From the NCBI GenBank assembly GCA_030728545.1, contig JANQZQ010000046.1, forward strand, positions 1 to 33,401: a stretch of 33,401 nt of DNA, written 5' to 3'. The notes under the pieces are model-generated. The model was not told the origin of the DNA. It saw only the letters and a program-made list of their open reading frames with translations, and searched no databases. Numbering within the stretch: the first letter of the stretch is position 1; each line of letters opens with the position of its first letter. Both the position numbers and the translations under genes were made by a program. Below, piece after piece: positions 1-13,998 of this stretch. Source of the DNA: Ilumatobacteraceae bacterium. GTDB taxonomy: Bacteria > Actinomycetota > Acidimicrobiia > Acidimicrobiales > Ilumatobacteraceae.

Positions 1-2
1 GT

Positions 3-362
3 GGCCAGCGCTTCGGTGAAATGGAAGTGTGGGCACTCGAGGCTTACGGTGCGGCATATTGCTTGCAAGAAATCCTCACCCTGAAGAGCGACGACGTGTT
101 CGGACGCGTGCACGTGTACGAGTCCATCGTGAAGGGCTCCAACCTGCCCGAACCAGGCGTGCCGGAGAGCTTCAAGGTGCTTATGAAAGAAATGAAAGCC
201 TTGTGTCTCGACGTTGAAGTGTTGCGTGAAGATGGCCGCCCAGTGGAGCTGGCCGATCTTGACGACGACATCTACAAGACGCAAAAAGAACTTGGCATCA
301 ACCTCACCCGCCCCGAGCGCGGTTCTGACGCAGACGACCGTCTTCGCCAGAACACGTTCTAA
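3..362 (+). CDS. rpoB: DNA-directed RNA polymerase subunit beta, C-terminal end (5' truncated by window)
   Basis: Frame reads [35 protein letters not shown]..., the canonical RpoB C-terminus; directly upstream of rpoC. Confidence 0.97.
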   Translation, partial: GQRFGEMEVWALEAYGAAYCLQEILTLKSDDVFGRVHVYESIVKGSNLPEPGVPESFKVLMKEMKALCLDVEVLREDGRPVELADLDDDIYKTQKELGINLTRPERGSDADDRLRQNTF

Positions 363-382
363 CGAGAAGGACGAACAGAACC

Positions 383-4417
<4,035 letters not shown>

Positions 4418-4421
4418 TCCC

Positions 4422-4511
4422 CCCAGCCGAAACACACTGGGTGGTAATAGGCCCAGTCGTAACACGCCCAGTCGTTACGTGTCTTGTCATTACATGGCTG
4501 GCCTTTACATA
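4422..4511 (+). repeat. Degenerate tandem array, six 15-bp units, in rpoC-rpsL intergenic region
   Basis: CCCAGCCGAAACACA / CTGGGTGGTAATAGG / CCCAGTCGTAACACG / CCCAGTCGTTACGTG / TCTTGTCATTACATG / GCTGGCCTTTACATA; column 5 G and column 11 A invariant, columns 7, 9 and 12 5/6 conserved. Confidence 0.7.
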
Positions 4512-4639
4512 CCTGGGGGTTGGCGACATGACGGGCAGCCCCATAGGCTGGAGCGCTCGCTAGTCGCAGCCGTTCACGGTTGTAGCAGCGGGGCAGAAGT
4601 CGTTTTAGTCATCTCTACGAAAGAAAGCATTCGGTTCGC

Positions 4640-5011
4640 GTGCCAACTATCCAACAGCTGATCCGCCAAGGTCGCAGCTCGAAGTCGTCAAAGACCAAGA
4701 CGCCCGCCTTGAAGGGTTCACCACAGCGTCGTGGCGTGTGCACGCGCGTGTTTACCACCACTCCTAAAAAGCCCAACTCGGCATTGCGCAAAGTTGCCCG
4801 CGTGCGCCTCACGAGCGGTATCGAAATCACTGCCTACATTCCAGGCGAAGGCCACAACTTGCAAGAGCACTCGATTGTGCTCGTGCGTGGCGGCCGCGTG
4901 CGCGACCTGCCAGGTGTGCGCTACAAGGTCATTCGTGGTGCGCTTGATGCATCGGGTGTAAAAGACCGCAAGCAAGCCCGCAGCCGTTACGGCGCAAAGC
5001 GATCGAAGTAG
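4640..5011 (+). CDS. rpsL: 30S ribosomal protein S12
   Basis: GTG start; [11 protein letters not shown]...[22 protein letters not shown]...[13 protein letters not shown]; followed by rpsG. Confidence 0.99.
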   Translation: MPTIQQLIRQGRSSKSSKTKTPALKGSPQRRGVCTRVFTTTPKKPNSALRKVARVRLTSGIEITAYIPGEGHNLQEHSIVLVRGGRVRDLPGVRYKVIRGALDASGVKDRKQARSRYGAKRSK

Positions 5012-5015
5012 CACC

Positions 5016-5486
5016 ATGACTCGCAAAGGCCCAACAGTCCGCGCCGAATTGGTCGCCGACCCAGTATTCCAGTCAACGCTCATCACGCAATTGGTCAACA
5101 AGGTGATGTTGCACGGCAAGAAGAGCACCGCCGAACAAATCGTTTACGGCGCACTCAAGCTGATCGAACAAAAGACCAGCACCGAGCCATTGGCCACCGT
5201 CAAGCGAGCACTCGACAACGTCAAGCCGCCACTCGAAGTGCGCAGCCGTCGTGTCGGTGGTGCCACCTATCAAGTGCCGGTCGAAGTCAAACCGCGTCGC
5301 TCTATGACCTTGGCGATTCGCTGGGTCGTCGACAATTCGCGTGGTCGTCGTGAAAAGACCATGGCCGAGTGCTTGGCCAATGAACTGATGGATGCGTCCA
5401 ATGGTGTTGGCGCGTCGATGAAAAAGCGCGAAGACATGCAGAAGATGGCTGAAGCCAACAAGGCCTTCGCCCACTACCGCTGGTAA
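5016..5486 (+). CDS. rpsG: 30S ribosomal protein S7
   Basis: [47 protein letters not shown]...; 156 aa. Confidence 0.99.
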   Translation: MTRKGPTVRAELVADPVFQSTLITQLVNKVMLHGKKSTAEQIVYGALKLIEQKTSTEPLATVKRALDNVKPPLEVRSRRVGGATYQVPVEVKPRRSMTLAIRWVVDNSRGRREKTMAECLANELMDASNGVGASMKKREDMQKMAEANKAFAHYRW

Positions 5487-5525
5487 ATCAAAACCCCCAC
5501 TAGGCAACGCACGGAGTATTTCCCC

Positions 5526-7607
5526 ATGTCTGAAAGAGAGTTTCCACTCGGGCAGTATCGCAACATCGGCATCATGGCCCACATTGATGCTGGCAAAACG
5601 ACCACGACCGAGCGCGTGTTGTATTACACCGGCAAGACCTACAAGATCGGCGAAGTGCACGAAGGTGCAGCGATCATGGACCACATGGCGCAAGAACAAG
5701 AGCGCGGCATCACCATTACTGCAGCTGCCACCACCGCCATGTGGCGCGAGCATCGCATCAACATCATCGACACCCCAGGTCACGTGGACTTCACCATCGA
5801 AGTCGAGCGCTCGTTGCGCGTGCTGGACGGCGCAGTAGCCGTGTTCGACTCGGTCGCCGGTGTCGAGCCACAAACCGAAACCGTGTGGCGCCAGGCCAAT
5901 AAATACAAGGTGCCACGCTTGTGCTTCATCAACAAAATGGACCGCACCGGCGCCAACTTCTATCGCACCGTCGACATGATCAAAGATCGTTTGCAGGCCG
6001 TTCCGGCCGTCATTCAGCTGCCTTTGGGCGGCGAGCAGGAGTACCGCGGCATCATCGACATCGTCAAGATGAAGGCCATCGAATGGGATGGCGATGACAA
6101 AGACTCGAAGTACTTCGAGTCAGAGATTCCGGCCGATTACGTAGAAAAAGCCAAGCAGTATCGCGCTGAATTGCTCGAGCTGGCTGCCGGCGAAGTTGAA
6201 GAAGTGATGGAGCGTTATCTGGCCAACGGTGATTTGAGCGAAGACGATTTGCGTCTGGCAATTCGCACCGGCACCCTGGCGTTCAGTTTCGTGCCAGTCA
6301 TGTGTGGCTCGGCGTTCAAGAACAAAGGCGTGCAACAAATGCTCGACTGCATCGTCGACTACTTGCCGTCACCGATGGATATCCCACCCGCCGAGGGCAC
6401 GAACATCAAGGGTGACGAACAATTGACCCGCGAAGCGGATGAAAATGCACCGTTTGCTGCGCTCGCTTTCAAGATCGTTGCCGACCCATTCGGCAAGCTC
6501 ACCTACTTCCGCGTGTATTCAGGCAAGATCGCCAAAGGCGAAGAGTTGTACAACTCGGTGAAAGAAAAGCGTGAACGCGTCGGCCGCCTGCTGTTGATGC
6601 ATGCGAACCAACGTGAAGACGTCGATGTGGCGCGCGCTGGTGACATCGTCGCAGGTCTCGGGTTCAAAGAAGTCACCACGGGTGACACTCTGTGCGACCG
6701 CGAGAACCCAATCATTTTGGAGCGGATGATCTTCCCCGACCCGGTGATTCACGTGGCCATTGAGCCAAAGACGAAGAACGACCAAGACAAGTTGGGCAAG
6801 GCCCTCAAGTCGTTGTCGGATGAAGACCCAACGTTCCGCGTCCGCACCGACCACGAGACTGGCCAAACCGTAATTTCAGGAATGGGCGAGTTGCACCTTG
6901 AAATTCTTGTTGATCGTATGCAGCGCGAATTTGGTGTGGATGCCACCGTCGGTAAGCCACAGGTGGCGTATCGCGAAACAGTGACCCGCACCGTCGACAG
7001 CGTCGAGTATCGCCACATCAAACAGTCGGGTGGTTCGGGTCAGTTCGCCGTGGTGAAAATTACGGTCGAGCCAAACCCAGGCAAGGGTTACGAATTCGTC
7101 GACGACATCAAGGGTGGGCGTATTCCGCGTGAATACATCCAGCCAACCAATCAAGGCATTCAGGCGGCGCTCGACAATGGTGTGTTGGCCGGATATCCAA
7201 CGGTTGACGTGCGAGTCAGCCTCGTTGACGGCCAGTATCACGACGTGGACTCCAACGAAATGGCGTTCAAAATCGCTGGTCAAATGGCGTTCAAAAAAGC
7301 TGCCGGAATGGCACGTCCAGTGCTGATGGAGCCCATCATGGCCGTTGAGGTCGTTACCCCCGAAAACCACATGGGTGACGTAATCGGTGACCTTTCCAGC
7401 CGCCGTGGCCGTATTGAGGGCATGGAAGCCAATGGAAATTTCCAAAACGTTCGTGCGCAGGTTCCGCTTTCAGAAATGTTCGGATACAGTACAGATTTGC
7501 GTTCTCGCACCCAGGGGCGAGCAACGTACACGATGCAATTCCACTCGTACCAGCAGGTACCAGAGGCCATCTCGCAAGAGATCGTCAAACGGGTGCGCGG
7601 GGAATAG
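5526..7607 (+). CDS. fusA: Elongation factor G
   Basis: 693 aa; [57 protein letters not shown]. Confidence 0.99.
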   Translation: MSEREFPLGQYRNIGIMAHIDAGKTTTTERVLYYTGKTYKIGEVHEGAAIMDHMAQEQERGITITAAATTAMWREHRINIIDTPGHVDFTIEVERSLRVLDGAVAVFDSVAGVEPQTETVWRQANKYKVPRLCFINKMDRTGANFYRTVDMIKDRLQAVPAVIQLPLGGEQEYRGIIDIVKMKAIEWDGDDKDSKYFESEIPADYVEKAKQYRAELLELAAGEVEEVMERYLANGDLSEDDLRLAIRTGTLAFSFVPVMCGSAFKNKGVQQMLDCIVDYLPSPMDIPPAEGTNIKGDEQLTREADENAPFAALAFKIVADPFGKLTYFRVYSGKIAKGEELYNSVKEKRERVGRLLLMHANQREDVDVARAGDIVAGLGFKEVTTGDTLCDRENPIILERMIFPDPVIHVAIEPKTKNDQDKLGKALKSLSDEDPTFRVRTDHETGQTVISGMGELHLEILVDRMQREFGVDATVGKPQVAYRETVTRTVDSVEYRHIKQSGGSGQFAVVKITVEPNPGKGYEFVDDIKGGRIPREYIQPTNQGIQAALDNGVLAGYPTVDVRVSLVDGQYHDVDSNEMAFKIAGQMAFKKAAGMARPVLMEPIMAVEVVTPENHMGDVIGDLSSRRGRIEGMEANGNFQNVRAQVPLSEMFGYSTDLRSRTQGRATYTMQFHSYQQVPEAISQEIVKRVRGE

Positions 7608-7655
7608 CAAGTACAAGTCTCATCAAAGAAACAGCAACACAGGAGAGAAACAGCA

Positions 7656-8840
7656 ATGTCGAAGGGTAAATTCGAGCGCACCAAGCCCCACGTCAACATC
7701 GGCACGATGGGTCACATTGACCACGGCAAAACCACACTGACCGCAGCGATCTCCAAGACGCTGGCCAGCAAAGGTCTTGCCGAGTACACCCCATTCGACC
7801 AAATCGACAAAGCACCAGAAGAAAAAGCGCGTGGTATCACCATCTCCATCGCGCACATCGAATACGAGACCGAGAACCGTCACTACGCCCACGTCGACAT
7901 GCCGGGTCACGCTGACTACATCAAGAACATGATCACCGGTGCCGCTCAGGTTGACGGCGCAATCCTCGTGGTTGCCGCCACCGACGGCCCAATGCCCCAG
8001 ACCCGCGAGCACGTGCTGCTTGCTCGTCAAGTCGGCGTGCCGTCCATCGTGGTCGCTCTGAACAAGAGCGACATGGTTGACGACGAAGACATGCTTGGCT
8101 TGGTCGAAGAAGAAGTGCGCGACTTGCTCACGTCATACGAGTTCCCCGGCAAAGACACACCAGTGGTGCGCGTCTCGGCCTTGAAGGCCCTCGAAGGCGA
8201 TGCAGCCTGGCAAGACAAGATCATGGAGCTCATGAAGGCCTGCGATGATTACATCCCGCAGCCCAAGCGCGAGCTCGACAAGCCGTTCCTCATGCCCATC
8301 GAAGACGTGTTCACGATCACTGGTCGTGGCACCGTCGTCACCGGCAAGGTCGAACAGGGCAAAGTCAACACCGGCGACGAAATTGAAATCGTCGGTTTGC
8401 GCGACACCCAAAAGACCGTTTGCACGGGTGTGGAAATGTTCCGCAAGTTGCTCGACGAAGGTCAAGCAGGCGACAACATTGGCGCGCTGTTGCGTGGCAC
8501 CAAGAAAGAAGACGTCGAGCGCGGTCAAGTGCTCTGCAAGCCGGGCTCAATCACGCCGCACACCAACTTCGAAGGTCAGGTGTACGTCTTGAAGAAAGAA
8601 GAAGGCGGCCGTCACAAGCCGTTCTTCAACAACTACCGTCCGCAGTTCTTCTTCCGCACCACCGACGTGACTGGCACCGTGCAATTGCCAGCCGGCACCG
8701 AAATGGTGATGCCTGGTGACAACGTCGTTATGACGGTCGAACTCGGCAAGCCCATCGCGATGGACGAAGGTCTGCGCTTTGCGATCCGTGAAGGTGGCCG
8801 CACCGTTGGTGCCGGACGCGTCACAAAGATCCTGAAGTAA
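7656..8840 (+). CDS. tuf: Elongation factor Tu
   Basis: 394 aa; [51 protein letters not shown]. Confidence 0.99.
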   Translation: MSKGKFERTKPHVNIGTMGHIDHGKTTLTAAISKTLASKGLAEYTPFDQIDKAPEEKARGITISIAHIEYETENRHYAHVDMPGHADYIKNMITGAAQVDGAILVVAATDGPMPQTREHVLLARQVGVPSIVVALNKSDMVDDEDMLGLVEEEVRDLLTSYEFPGKDTPVVRVSALKALEGDAAWQDKIMELMKACDDYIPQPKRELDKPFLMPIEDVFTITGRGTVVTGKVEQGKVNTGDEIEIVGLRDTQKTVCTGVEMFRKLLDEGQAGDNIGALLRGTKKEDVERGQVLCKPGSITPHTNFEGQVYVLKKEEGGRHKPFFNNYRPQFFFRTTDVTGTVQLPAGTEMVMPGDNVVMTVELGKPIAMDEGLRFAIREGGRTVGAGRVTKILK

Positions 8841-8866
8841 GCGCCACAAGGTAACGGGGCACGACC

Positions 8867-9181
8867 ATGGCACAAAAACAGGGGATTCGTATCCGCCTGA
8901 AGGCGTTTGACCATGTCGTGCTTGACAGTGAGTCGAAAAAAATCGTCGAGACCGTCGTGCGTACAGCAGCAACGGTGCGCGGCCCGATTCCACTGCCTAC
9001 GGACAAGCATCGTTACACCGTGATTCGCGGCCCACACGTCGACAAAGACTCACGCGAGCACTTTGAGATGCGCATTCACAAGCGCCTCATCGACATCGTT
9101 GATGCCAACGCCAAAACGGTCGAGACGCTGCAGCGCCTCGAAATTGCCGCCGGCGTTGACATCGAAATCAAGATGAACTAG
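8867..9181 (+). CDS. rpsJ: 30S ribosomal protein S10
   Basis: [71 protein letters not shown]. Confidence 0.99.
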   Translation: MAQKQGIRIRLKAFDHVVLDSESKKIVETVVRTAATVRGPIPLPTDKHRYTVIRGPHVDKDSREHFEMRIHKRLIDIVDANAKTVETLQRLEIAAGVDIEIKMN

Positions 9182-9202
9182 CGCCTTTTGGCGTAAGAAG
9201 TT

Positions 9203-9219
9203 GGCAAGATTCACTTGCC
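9203..9219 (+). other. Short hairpin 3' of rpsJ (GGCAAG-attca-CTTGCC)
   Basis: Perfect 6-bp inverted repeat with 5-nt loop in the rpsJ-protease gap; weak downstream T content, so terminator status uncertain. Confidence 0.4.
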
Positions 9220-9260
9220 CTTGTGGCACGAGGTGATGCACTAACCGATAGAACTGGGTC

Positions 9261-10412
9261 ATGAGTTTCGTGTTTCCACCGCCACCGCCGATGGAAGTCG
9301 CTGAACAAACCGACAATGCTCGCCGTGGCCGTCGCTCACGTTTGATTCGTTTTGTGGCCATTGGGGTGGTTGTGTCATTCGCCGCCGGTCTGATTGGCGG
9401 GGTGCTGGCTACGCAGATTGATTCTGATTCTTCGACCAACACCGAGCCGTATACCCAGGTGACTGCCGCACCAGTGGTGTCAACGGATGACTCGGCACAG
9501 ATCACTGGTGTTGCTGCAGCAGCAACACGGCTGGCCAACAGCGTGGTGACGATCTCAAGTCTTGTTAACGGGGGGATGGGCGAGGGCGAATCCACCGGCA
9601 CTGGCGTGGTCGTCACAAGTGACGGTGAAATTTTGACCAATGCCCATGTTGTTGAAGGTGCTACTGAGGTTCGTGTGCGATTCGCTGGTGATACCGAGCC
9701 AGTGACTGCGGTGGTTGTGGCAGCCGACGCCGGCAACGACCTGGCGTTACTCAAAGTTGACGCACAAAATTTGGTGGCTGCAACGTTTGCCAAGCCAGGC
9801 AGCGTGCGGGTTGGTGACCAGGTGGTGGCCATTGGGTATGCGTTAGCTCTTGATGGTGGCCCAAGTGTTACGACCGGCATTGTTTCGGCCATGCGCCGCA
9901 CGATCTTCACTGACTCGGGCGCGCTGAATAGCTTGATTCAAACCGATGCTGCGATTTCCTCGGGCAACTCCGGTGGCCCATTGGCCAACATGCGTGGCGA
10001 GGTCGTTGGCATCAACACAGCAGTGGCCCGCGGTAGCAACAACTCGGCGGCCAACAACATTGGTTTTGCCATTTCGGTTGATGAGGTGCTCACGGTGCTG
10101 GAGCAGTTACGTGAGCAGGCCTCAGGCGTACCGCGCACCGAGGGGTTCTTGGGGGTCAGTCTGGAAGCCCGCAATGACGGGGGAGCCGGCTCAATCATTG
10201 CCACCGTGCAGCCAGGTTCACCTGCCGAGCAGGCGGGTGTGTTGATTGGTGACATCGTGTTGGCCGTGGACGGCGAGCCAGTTAACGGCCAAGCCGGCTT
10301 GGTGGCAGCAATTCGCGACCGCACCCCTGGGGATTCGATCAGTATTGATTTGGTACGCGATGGGGAACGACTTACCGTGTCGGCCGTTCTGGTTGCTCGC
10401 CCGCAGGATTAG
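9261..10412 (+). CDS. HtrA/DegP-family serine protease: N-terminal TM segment, trypsin-like domain, C-terminal PDZ domain
   Basis: TM LIRFVAIGVVVSFAAGLIGGVLA; triad motifs TNAHVVEG (His), GNDLALLKV (Asp), AAISSGNSGGPL (Ser); PDZ GFLGVSLEA...GSPAEQAGVLIGDIVLAVDGEPV. Confidence 0.95.
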   Translation: MSFVFPPPPPMEVAEQTDNARRGRRSRLIRFVAIGVVVSFAAGLIGGVLATQIDSDSSTNTEPYTQVTAAPVVSTDDSAQITGVAAAATRLANSVVTISSLVNGGMGEGESTGTGVVVTSDGEILTNAHVVEGATEVRVRFAGDTEPVTAVVVAADAGNDLALLKVDAQNLVAATFAKPGSVRVGDQVVAIGYALALDGGPSVTTGIVSAMRRTIFTDSGALNSLIQTDAAISSGNSGGPLANMRGEVVGINTAVARGSNNSAANNIGFAISVDEVLTVLEQLREQASGVPRTEGFLGVSLEARNDGGAGSIIATVQPGSPAEQAGVLIGDIVLAVDGEPVNGQAGLVAAIRDRTPGDSISIDLVRDGERLTVSAVLVARPQD

Positions 10413-10449
10413 CTGCACCCTCCCAACACGGCTCACGGCGGGGTGGGGC

Positions 10450-10476
10450 GAACACCCGTTTTGTGGGGTGTTTCTT
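10450..10476 (+). terminator. Intrinsic terminator-like hairpin downstream of protease gene
   Basis: AACACCC (10451-10457) gttttgtg GGGTGTT (10466-10472) followed by TCTT; 38 bp after the stop codon. Confidence 0.65.
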
Positions 10477-10509
10477 GAACGGTGCCCGATAGCGTGAGCC
10501 CTCGCGTTT

Positions 10510-10526
10510 GAAGCAGGTTCTGCTTC
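10510..10526 (+). other. Hairpin in rplC upstream region (GAAGCAG-gtt-CTGCTTC)
   Basis: Perfect 7-bp inverted repeat with 3-nt loop. Confidence 0.5.
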
Positions 10527-10568
10527 TCATGCGACTGTCGTAAAACAGTGCAATCGAAGTCTGTGTGC

Positions 10569-10584
10569 GCCTGATTCGTCAGGT
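10569..10584 (+). other. Hairpin with UUCG tetraloop in rplC upstream region (CCTGA-TTCG-TCAGG)
   Basis: Perfect 5-bp stem closed by a TTCG loop, extendable by one G-U pair. Confidence 0.5.
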
Positions 10585-10608
10585 ACCTCACAGCGAAAAC
10601 GATCATGG

Positions 10609-10639
10609 GCTCCGCCGGCTTGGCCGCGCGGGGCTTTTT
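10609..10639 (+). terminator. GC-rich terminator/attenuator-like hairpin immediately upstream of rplC
   Basis: GCTCCGC-CGGC-ttg-GCCG-(c bulge)-GCGGGGC followed by TTTTT; 11-bp stem with one bulge and one G-U pair; ends 56 bp before the rplC start. Confidence 0.65.
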
Positions 10640-10695
10640 CGTGAAAACGACAGGCAAGTTCCGCAACATTCGAAACGAAGAAGAAAAGGCTCACC

Positions 10696-11337
10696 ATGGC
10701 ACAGAAAGCGATCGTCGGCGAAAAGGTCGGCATGACGCAGGTGTGGACGCAAGATCGCCGTGTTGTGCCCGTGACCGTGCTGCGCGTCGAGCCACTGCGC
10801 ATTGTGCAAATCAAGACCAAAGAGTCCGATGGCTACTGCGCACTGCAGGTCACTTATGGCACCAAAGATGTGAAGAAACTCAACAAGGCTGCCGCTGGCC
10901 ACTTTGCGAAGAACAACGTGGCCCCAGGTCGTCGTTTGGTCGAGTTGCGCTTGGATTCAGTTGAGGGCTTTGTAGTGGGCCAAGAAATTGGCGTAGACAA
11001 ACTCGTTGCTGGCGAAATCGTCGATGTCACCGCAGTGAGCCGCGGTAAGGGTTTTGCTGGCGGCATGAAGCGCCACAATTTCCGTGGCCAAGGTGCAGCG
11101 CACGGTAACCACAAGCACCACCGTGCCCCGGGCTCGATTGGTCAACGTTCTTTCCCTGGTCGCGTGTTCCGCGGTATGCGCATGGCTGGTCACATGGGCC
11201 ACGAACAAGTCACCATCTTGAATCTCGAAGTCGTGCAAGCAGATGCCGAGCGCAACTTGCTGCTCGTCAAAGGTGCGGTGCCTGGCCCCAACGGTGGTGT
11301 GGTCATCGTGCGTGATGCAGTGAAAGGCGGCAAGTAG
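10696..11337 (+). CDS. rplC: 50S ribosomal protein L3
   Basis: IVGEKVGMTQVWT..., GKGFAGGMKRHNFRGQGAAHGNHKHHRAPGSIGQRSFPGRVFRGMRMAGHMG. Confidence 0.99.
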   Translation: MAQKAIVGEKVGMTQVWTQDRRVVPVTVLRVEPLRIVQIKTKESDGYCALQVTYGTKDVKKLNKAAAGHFAKNNVAPGRRLVELRLDSVEGFVVGQEIGVDKLVAGEIVDVTAVSRGKGFAGGMKRHNFRGQGAAHGNHKHHRAPGSIGQRSFPGRVFRGMRMAGHMGHEQVTILNLEVVQADAERNLLLVKGAVPGPNGGVVIVRDAVKGGK

Positions 11338-11339
11338 TC

Positions 11340-11963
11340 ATGGCAAAAGTGACGATGAAGAATGCCGCTGGCAAAGCAGCCGCCAGCGTCGAGCTTCCTG
11401 ATGCAATGTTCGGCATTGTGCCAAACATTTCGGTGATGCACCAAGTTGTCATCGCCCAGTTGGCCCACCGTCGAGCCGGCACACAAAGCACCAAGGGTCG
11501 CGCTCAAGTTCGTGGTGGTGGTCGCAAGCCATTCGCCCAAAAAGGAACCGGTAATGCTCGTCAGGGTTCGATTCGCGCGCCGCACTTCGCTGGTGGTGGA
11601 GTCGCCCTTGGCCCAACGCCTCGCAAATACAGCCAGCGCACGCCAAAGAAAATGGTGCAACTAGCGCTGCGTTCGGCGTTGTCAGATCGCGCCGCCGATG
11701 GCAAAGTCATCGTCGTTGACTCGTGGTCATTCGACAAGCCCAACGCCAAATCCGCTGCTGCTGCCTTGGCCGCCGTGGGCGCCACCGGCAAGGTGCTCGT
11801 CGTGGTCACGACCGCAGCCAGTGATGTGGCCAAGAGCATGCGCAACCTGGCCGATGTGCACGTTGTGCTCACCACCGAACTCAATGCCTACGACGTGTTG
11901 TGTAGCGATTGGGTGGTCTTTTCGCAAGACAGCCTGCCTGCCACTGAAGGGGGTGCCAAGTGA
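11340..11963 (+). CDS. rplD: 50S ribosomal protein L4
   Basis: ELPDAMFGIVPNISVMHQVVIAQLAHRRAGTQSTKGRAQVRGGGRKPFAQKGTGNARQGSIRAPHFAGGGVALGPTPRKY. Confidence 0.99.
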   Translation: MAKVTMKNAAGKAAASVELPDAMFGIVPNISVMHQVVIAQLAHRRAGTQSTKGRAQVRGGGRKPFAQKGTGNARQGSIRAPHFAGGGVALGPTPRKYSQRTPKKMVQLALRSALSDRAADGKVIVVDSWSFDKPNAKSAAAALAAVGATGKVLVVVTTAASDVAKSMRNLADVHVVLTTELNAYDVLCSDWVVFSQDSLPATEGGAK

Positions 11964-12250
11964 AAGACCCACGCGACGTGATCATTCGCCCAGTGGTTTC
12001 TGAAAAGAGCTATGCCGGCTCGAGCATCGGTGTGTACACCTTCGAAGTGCACCCATCGGCAAGCAAGCCCGAAATTCGCGATGCAGTACAGCGCATCTTC
12101 AATGTGAAGGTGCTCAAGGTAAACACGCTCAACCGCCGCGGCAAGCGTCGGATGACACGTGGTACGAATCGTGTTGGTGTGCGTAATGGCGCAAAGCGGG
12201 CCATTGTTACGCTCGCTCCCGGTCAACAGATCCCGCTGTTCGAGAACTAG
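11960..12250 (+). CDS. rplW: 50S ribosomal protein L23
   Basis: GTG start overlapping rplD stop by 4 bp; DPRDVIIRPVVSEKSY...YTFEVHPSASKPEIRDAVQRIFNVKVLKVNTLNRRGKRR. Confidence 0.98.
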   Translation: MKDPRDVIIRPVVSEKSYAGSSIGVYTFEVHPSASKPEIRDAVQRIFNVKVLKVNTLNRRGKRRMTRGTNRVGVRNGAKRAIVTLAPGQQIPLFEN

Positions 12251-12259
12251 TAGGAAACC

Positions 12260-13096
12260 ATGGCCATTCGTAAACGTCGCCCCACCAGCAGCGGTCGTCG
12301 CTTTCAGACGTCGTCTGACTTCTCCGAAATCACCAAGACGCGCCCTGAAAAGTCGCTCATCACTTCCAAGCCCGAGCGCGGTGGTCGTAACTCTGGTGGT
12401 CGCATCACTTCGCGTCACCGCGGTGGTGGTCACAAACAGCAGTACCGCATCATCGATTTCAAGCGCAGCAAAGACGAAGTGCGCGCCAAGGTTGCAGCCA
12501 TCGAGTACGACCCAAATCGCACGTGCCGCATCGCGCTGTTGCATTATCTAGACGGCACGAAGGCGTACATCTTGGCGCCGAAGGGTCTCGAAGTCGGCCA
12601 GCACATCGAAAGTGGTCAACGCGCCGACATCAAACCCGGCAATGCGTTGCCGTTGCGCTACGTGCCAGTCGGCACCGTCATTCACAACGTAGAGATGCGT
12701 CCCGGCCAAGGTGGGCGCATCGCTCGCTCGGCGGGCATGTCTGTGCAGTTGGTTGCCAAAGAAGGCGACTTCGCCACGTTGCGTATGCCAAGCACCGAAA
12801 TGCGTCGCGTGCCAATTGACTGTCGCGCCACCATTGGCGAAGTTGGCAATGCCGAGCACGAACTGGTGAAGATCGGTAAGGCCGGTCGAAATCGTTGGAA
12901 GGGTGTGCGTCCACAATCTCGTGGTGTGGTTATGAACCCTGTCGACCACCCACTCGGTGGTGGAGAAGGCAAGACCTCTGGTGGCCGTCCTGCGGTGTCG
13001 CCATGGGGCAAGCCCGAGCGTCGTACCCGCAAGAAGTCCAAGTCGTCGCAGCAATTCATCGTGCGTCGTCGTCGTTCAGGAAAGGCACGTAGTTAA
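12260..13096 (+). CDS. rplB: 50S ribosomal protein L2
   Basis: [28 protein letters not shown]..., [32 protein letters not shown]. Confidence 0.99.
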   Translation: MAIRKRRPTSSGRRFQTSSDFSEITKTRPEKSLITSKPERGGRNSGGRITSRHRGGGHKQQYRIIDFKRSKDEVRAKVAAIEYDPNRTCRIALLHYLDGTKAYILAPKGLEVGQHIESGQRADIKPGNALPLRYVPVGTVIHNVEMRPGQGGRIARSAGMSVQLVAKEGDFATLRMPSTEMRRVPIDCRATIGEVGNAEHELVKIGKAGRNRWKGVRPQSRGVVMNPVDHPLGGGEGKTSGGRPAVSPWGKPERRTRKKSKSSQQFIVRRRRSGKARS

Positions 13097-13099
13097 TTC

Positions 13100-13417
13100 A
13101 TGGCACGCAGTCTGAAAAAAGGTCCCTTCGTTGACGAGCACTTGCTGAAGAAGCTCGACGCCATGAACGCCAGCGGTGATCGCAAGCCAATCAAGACGTG
13201 GTCACGTCGCTCGACCATCATCCCTGACATGGTGGGCCATACCTTTGCCGTGCACGACGGCCGCAAGCACGTGCCGGTGTACATCAGCGAGTCGATGGTG
13301 GGTCACAAGTTGGGCGAGTTCGCCAACACCCGCACCTTTAGGTCGCACGCCAGCCAAGAAAAGATGTCTGGCGCCGATACCCCAGCAGCAGCACCCGCCC
13401 CAGGAGCATCGTCGTGA
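13100..13417 (+). CDS. rpsS: 30S ribosomal protein S19
   Basis: [19 protein letters not shown]...[48 protein letters not shown]; short Ala/Pro-rich C-terminal tail. Confidence 0.99.
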   Translation: MARSLKKGPFVDEHLLKKLDAMNASGDRKPIKTWSRRSTIIPDMVGHTFAVHDGRKHVPVYISESMVGHKLGEFANTRTFRSHASQEKMSGADTPAAAPAPGASS

Positions 13418-13998
13418 CCGGCCCCAAGCTCAACGAAGCAAACCGCGTCGCAGGCGCCCCAGGTGGCGTCAAAGCCCAATTGCGTTGGGTGCGCATGTCG
13501 GCATCCAAGTTTCGCCCAGTGCTCAATCAAGTGCGTGGTCTCGACGTTGTTTCAGCGCGCGAAGTGCTGAGCCTGCACAGCGTCGAAGCGGCCCGCATTC
13601 TGCAGAAGTTGCTCAAGTCGGCGGTTGCCAATGCATTGCACAACAATTCGCTCGACGAAGAGTCGCTCTACGTGAAGGCCTGCTTTGCTGATGAATCACC
13701 CACTATCAAGCGTTTCCGCACGCGCGCCAAGGGTCGCTCAAACATTCGTTTGCGCCGTGGCGCACACATCACCATCGTGGTTGACGCGTTCTCTGAGGCC
13801 GAGCAAAAGACCCGCGAGATGATCGAGGCTGCTGGTGGTCGCAGCGACAAAAATCAGCGTCGTCAACGCGTGGCAGCCAGCCAAGCGCGCGAGGCTGCAC
13901 AACAAGCCAACGAAGCCAAGAACGCAACTGTCGACGAGTCGTCGGATGCACCAAACACTGAGGGCGTTGATACGCCAAGCACCGAGGAGTCGAAGTAA
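13414..13998 (+). CDS. rplV: 50S ribosomal protein L22
   Basis: [30 protein letters not shown]...[25 protein letters not shown] start overlapping rpsS stop; long polar C-terminal tail. Confidence 0.97.
   Translation: MTGPKLNEANRVAGAPGGVKAQLRWVRMSASKFRPVLNQVRGLDVVSAREVLSLHSVEAARILQKLLKSAVANALHNNSLDEESLYVKACFADESPTIKRFRTRAKGRSNIRLRRGAHITIVVDAFSEAEQKTREMIEAAGGRSDKNQRRQRVAASQAREAAQQANEAKNATVDESSDAPNTEGVDTPSTEESK

Noticed and set aside
5073-5873. 266-aa minus-strand ORF spanning rpsG/fusA
   Set aside because: Overlaps two certain + strand genes and looks like a reverse-frame artefact.
9182-9193. CGCC-TTTT-GGCG mini-hairpin right after rpsJ as a terminator
   Set aside because: Only a 4-5 bp stem with no following T-tract; too weak to call.
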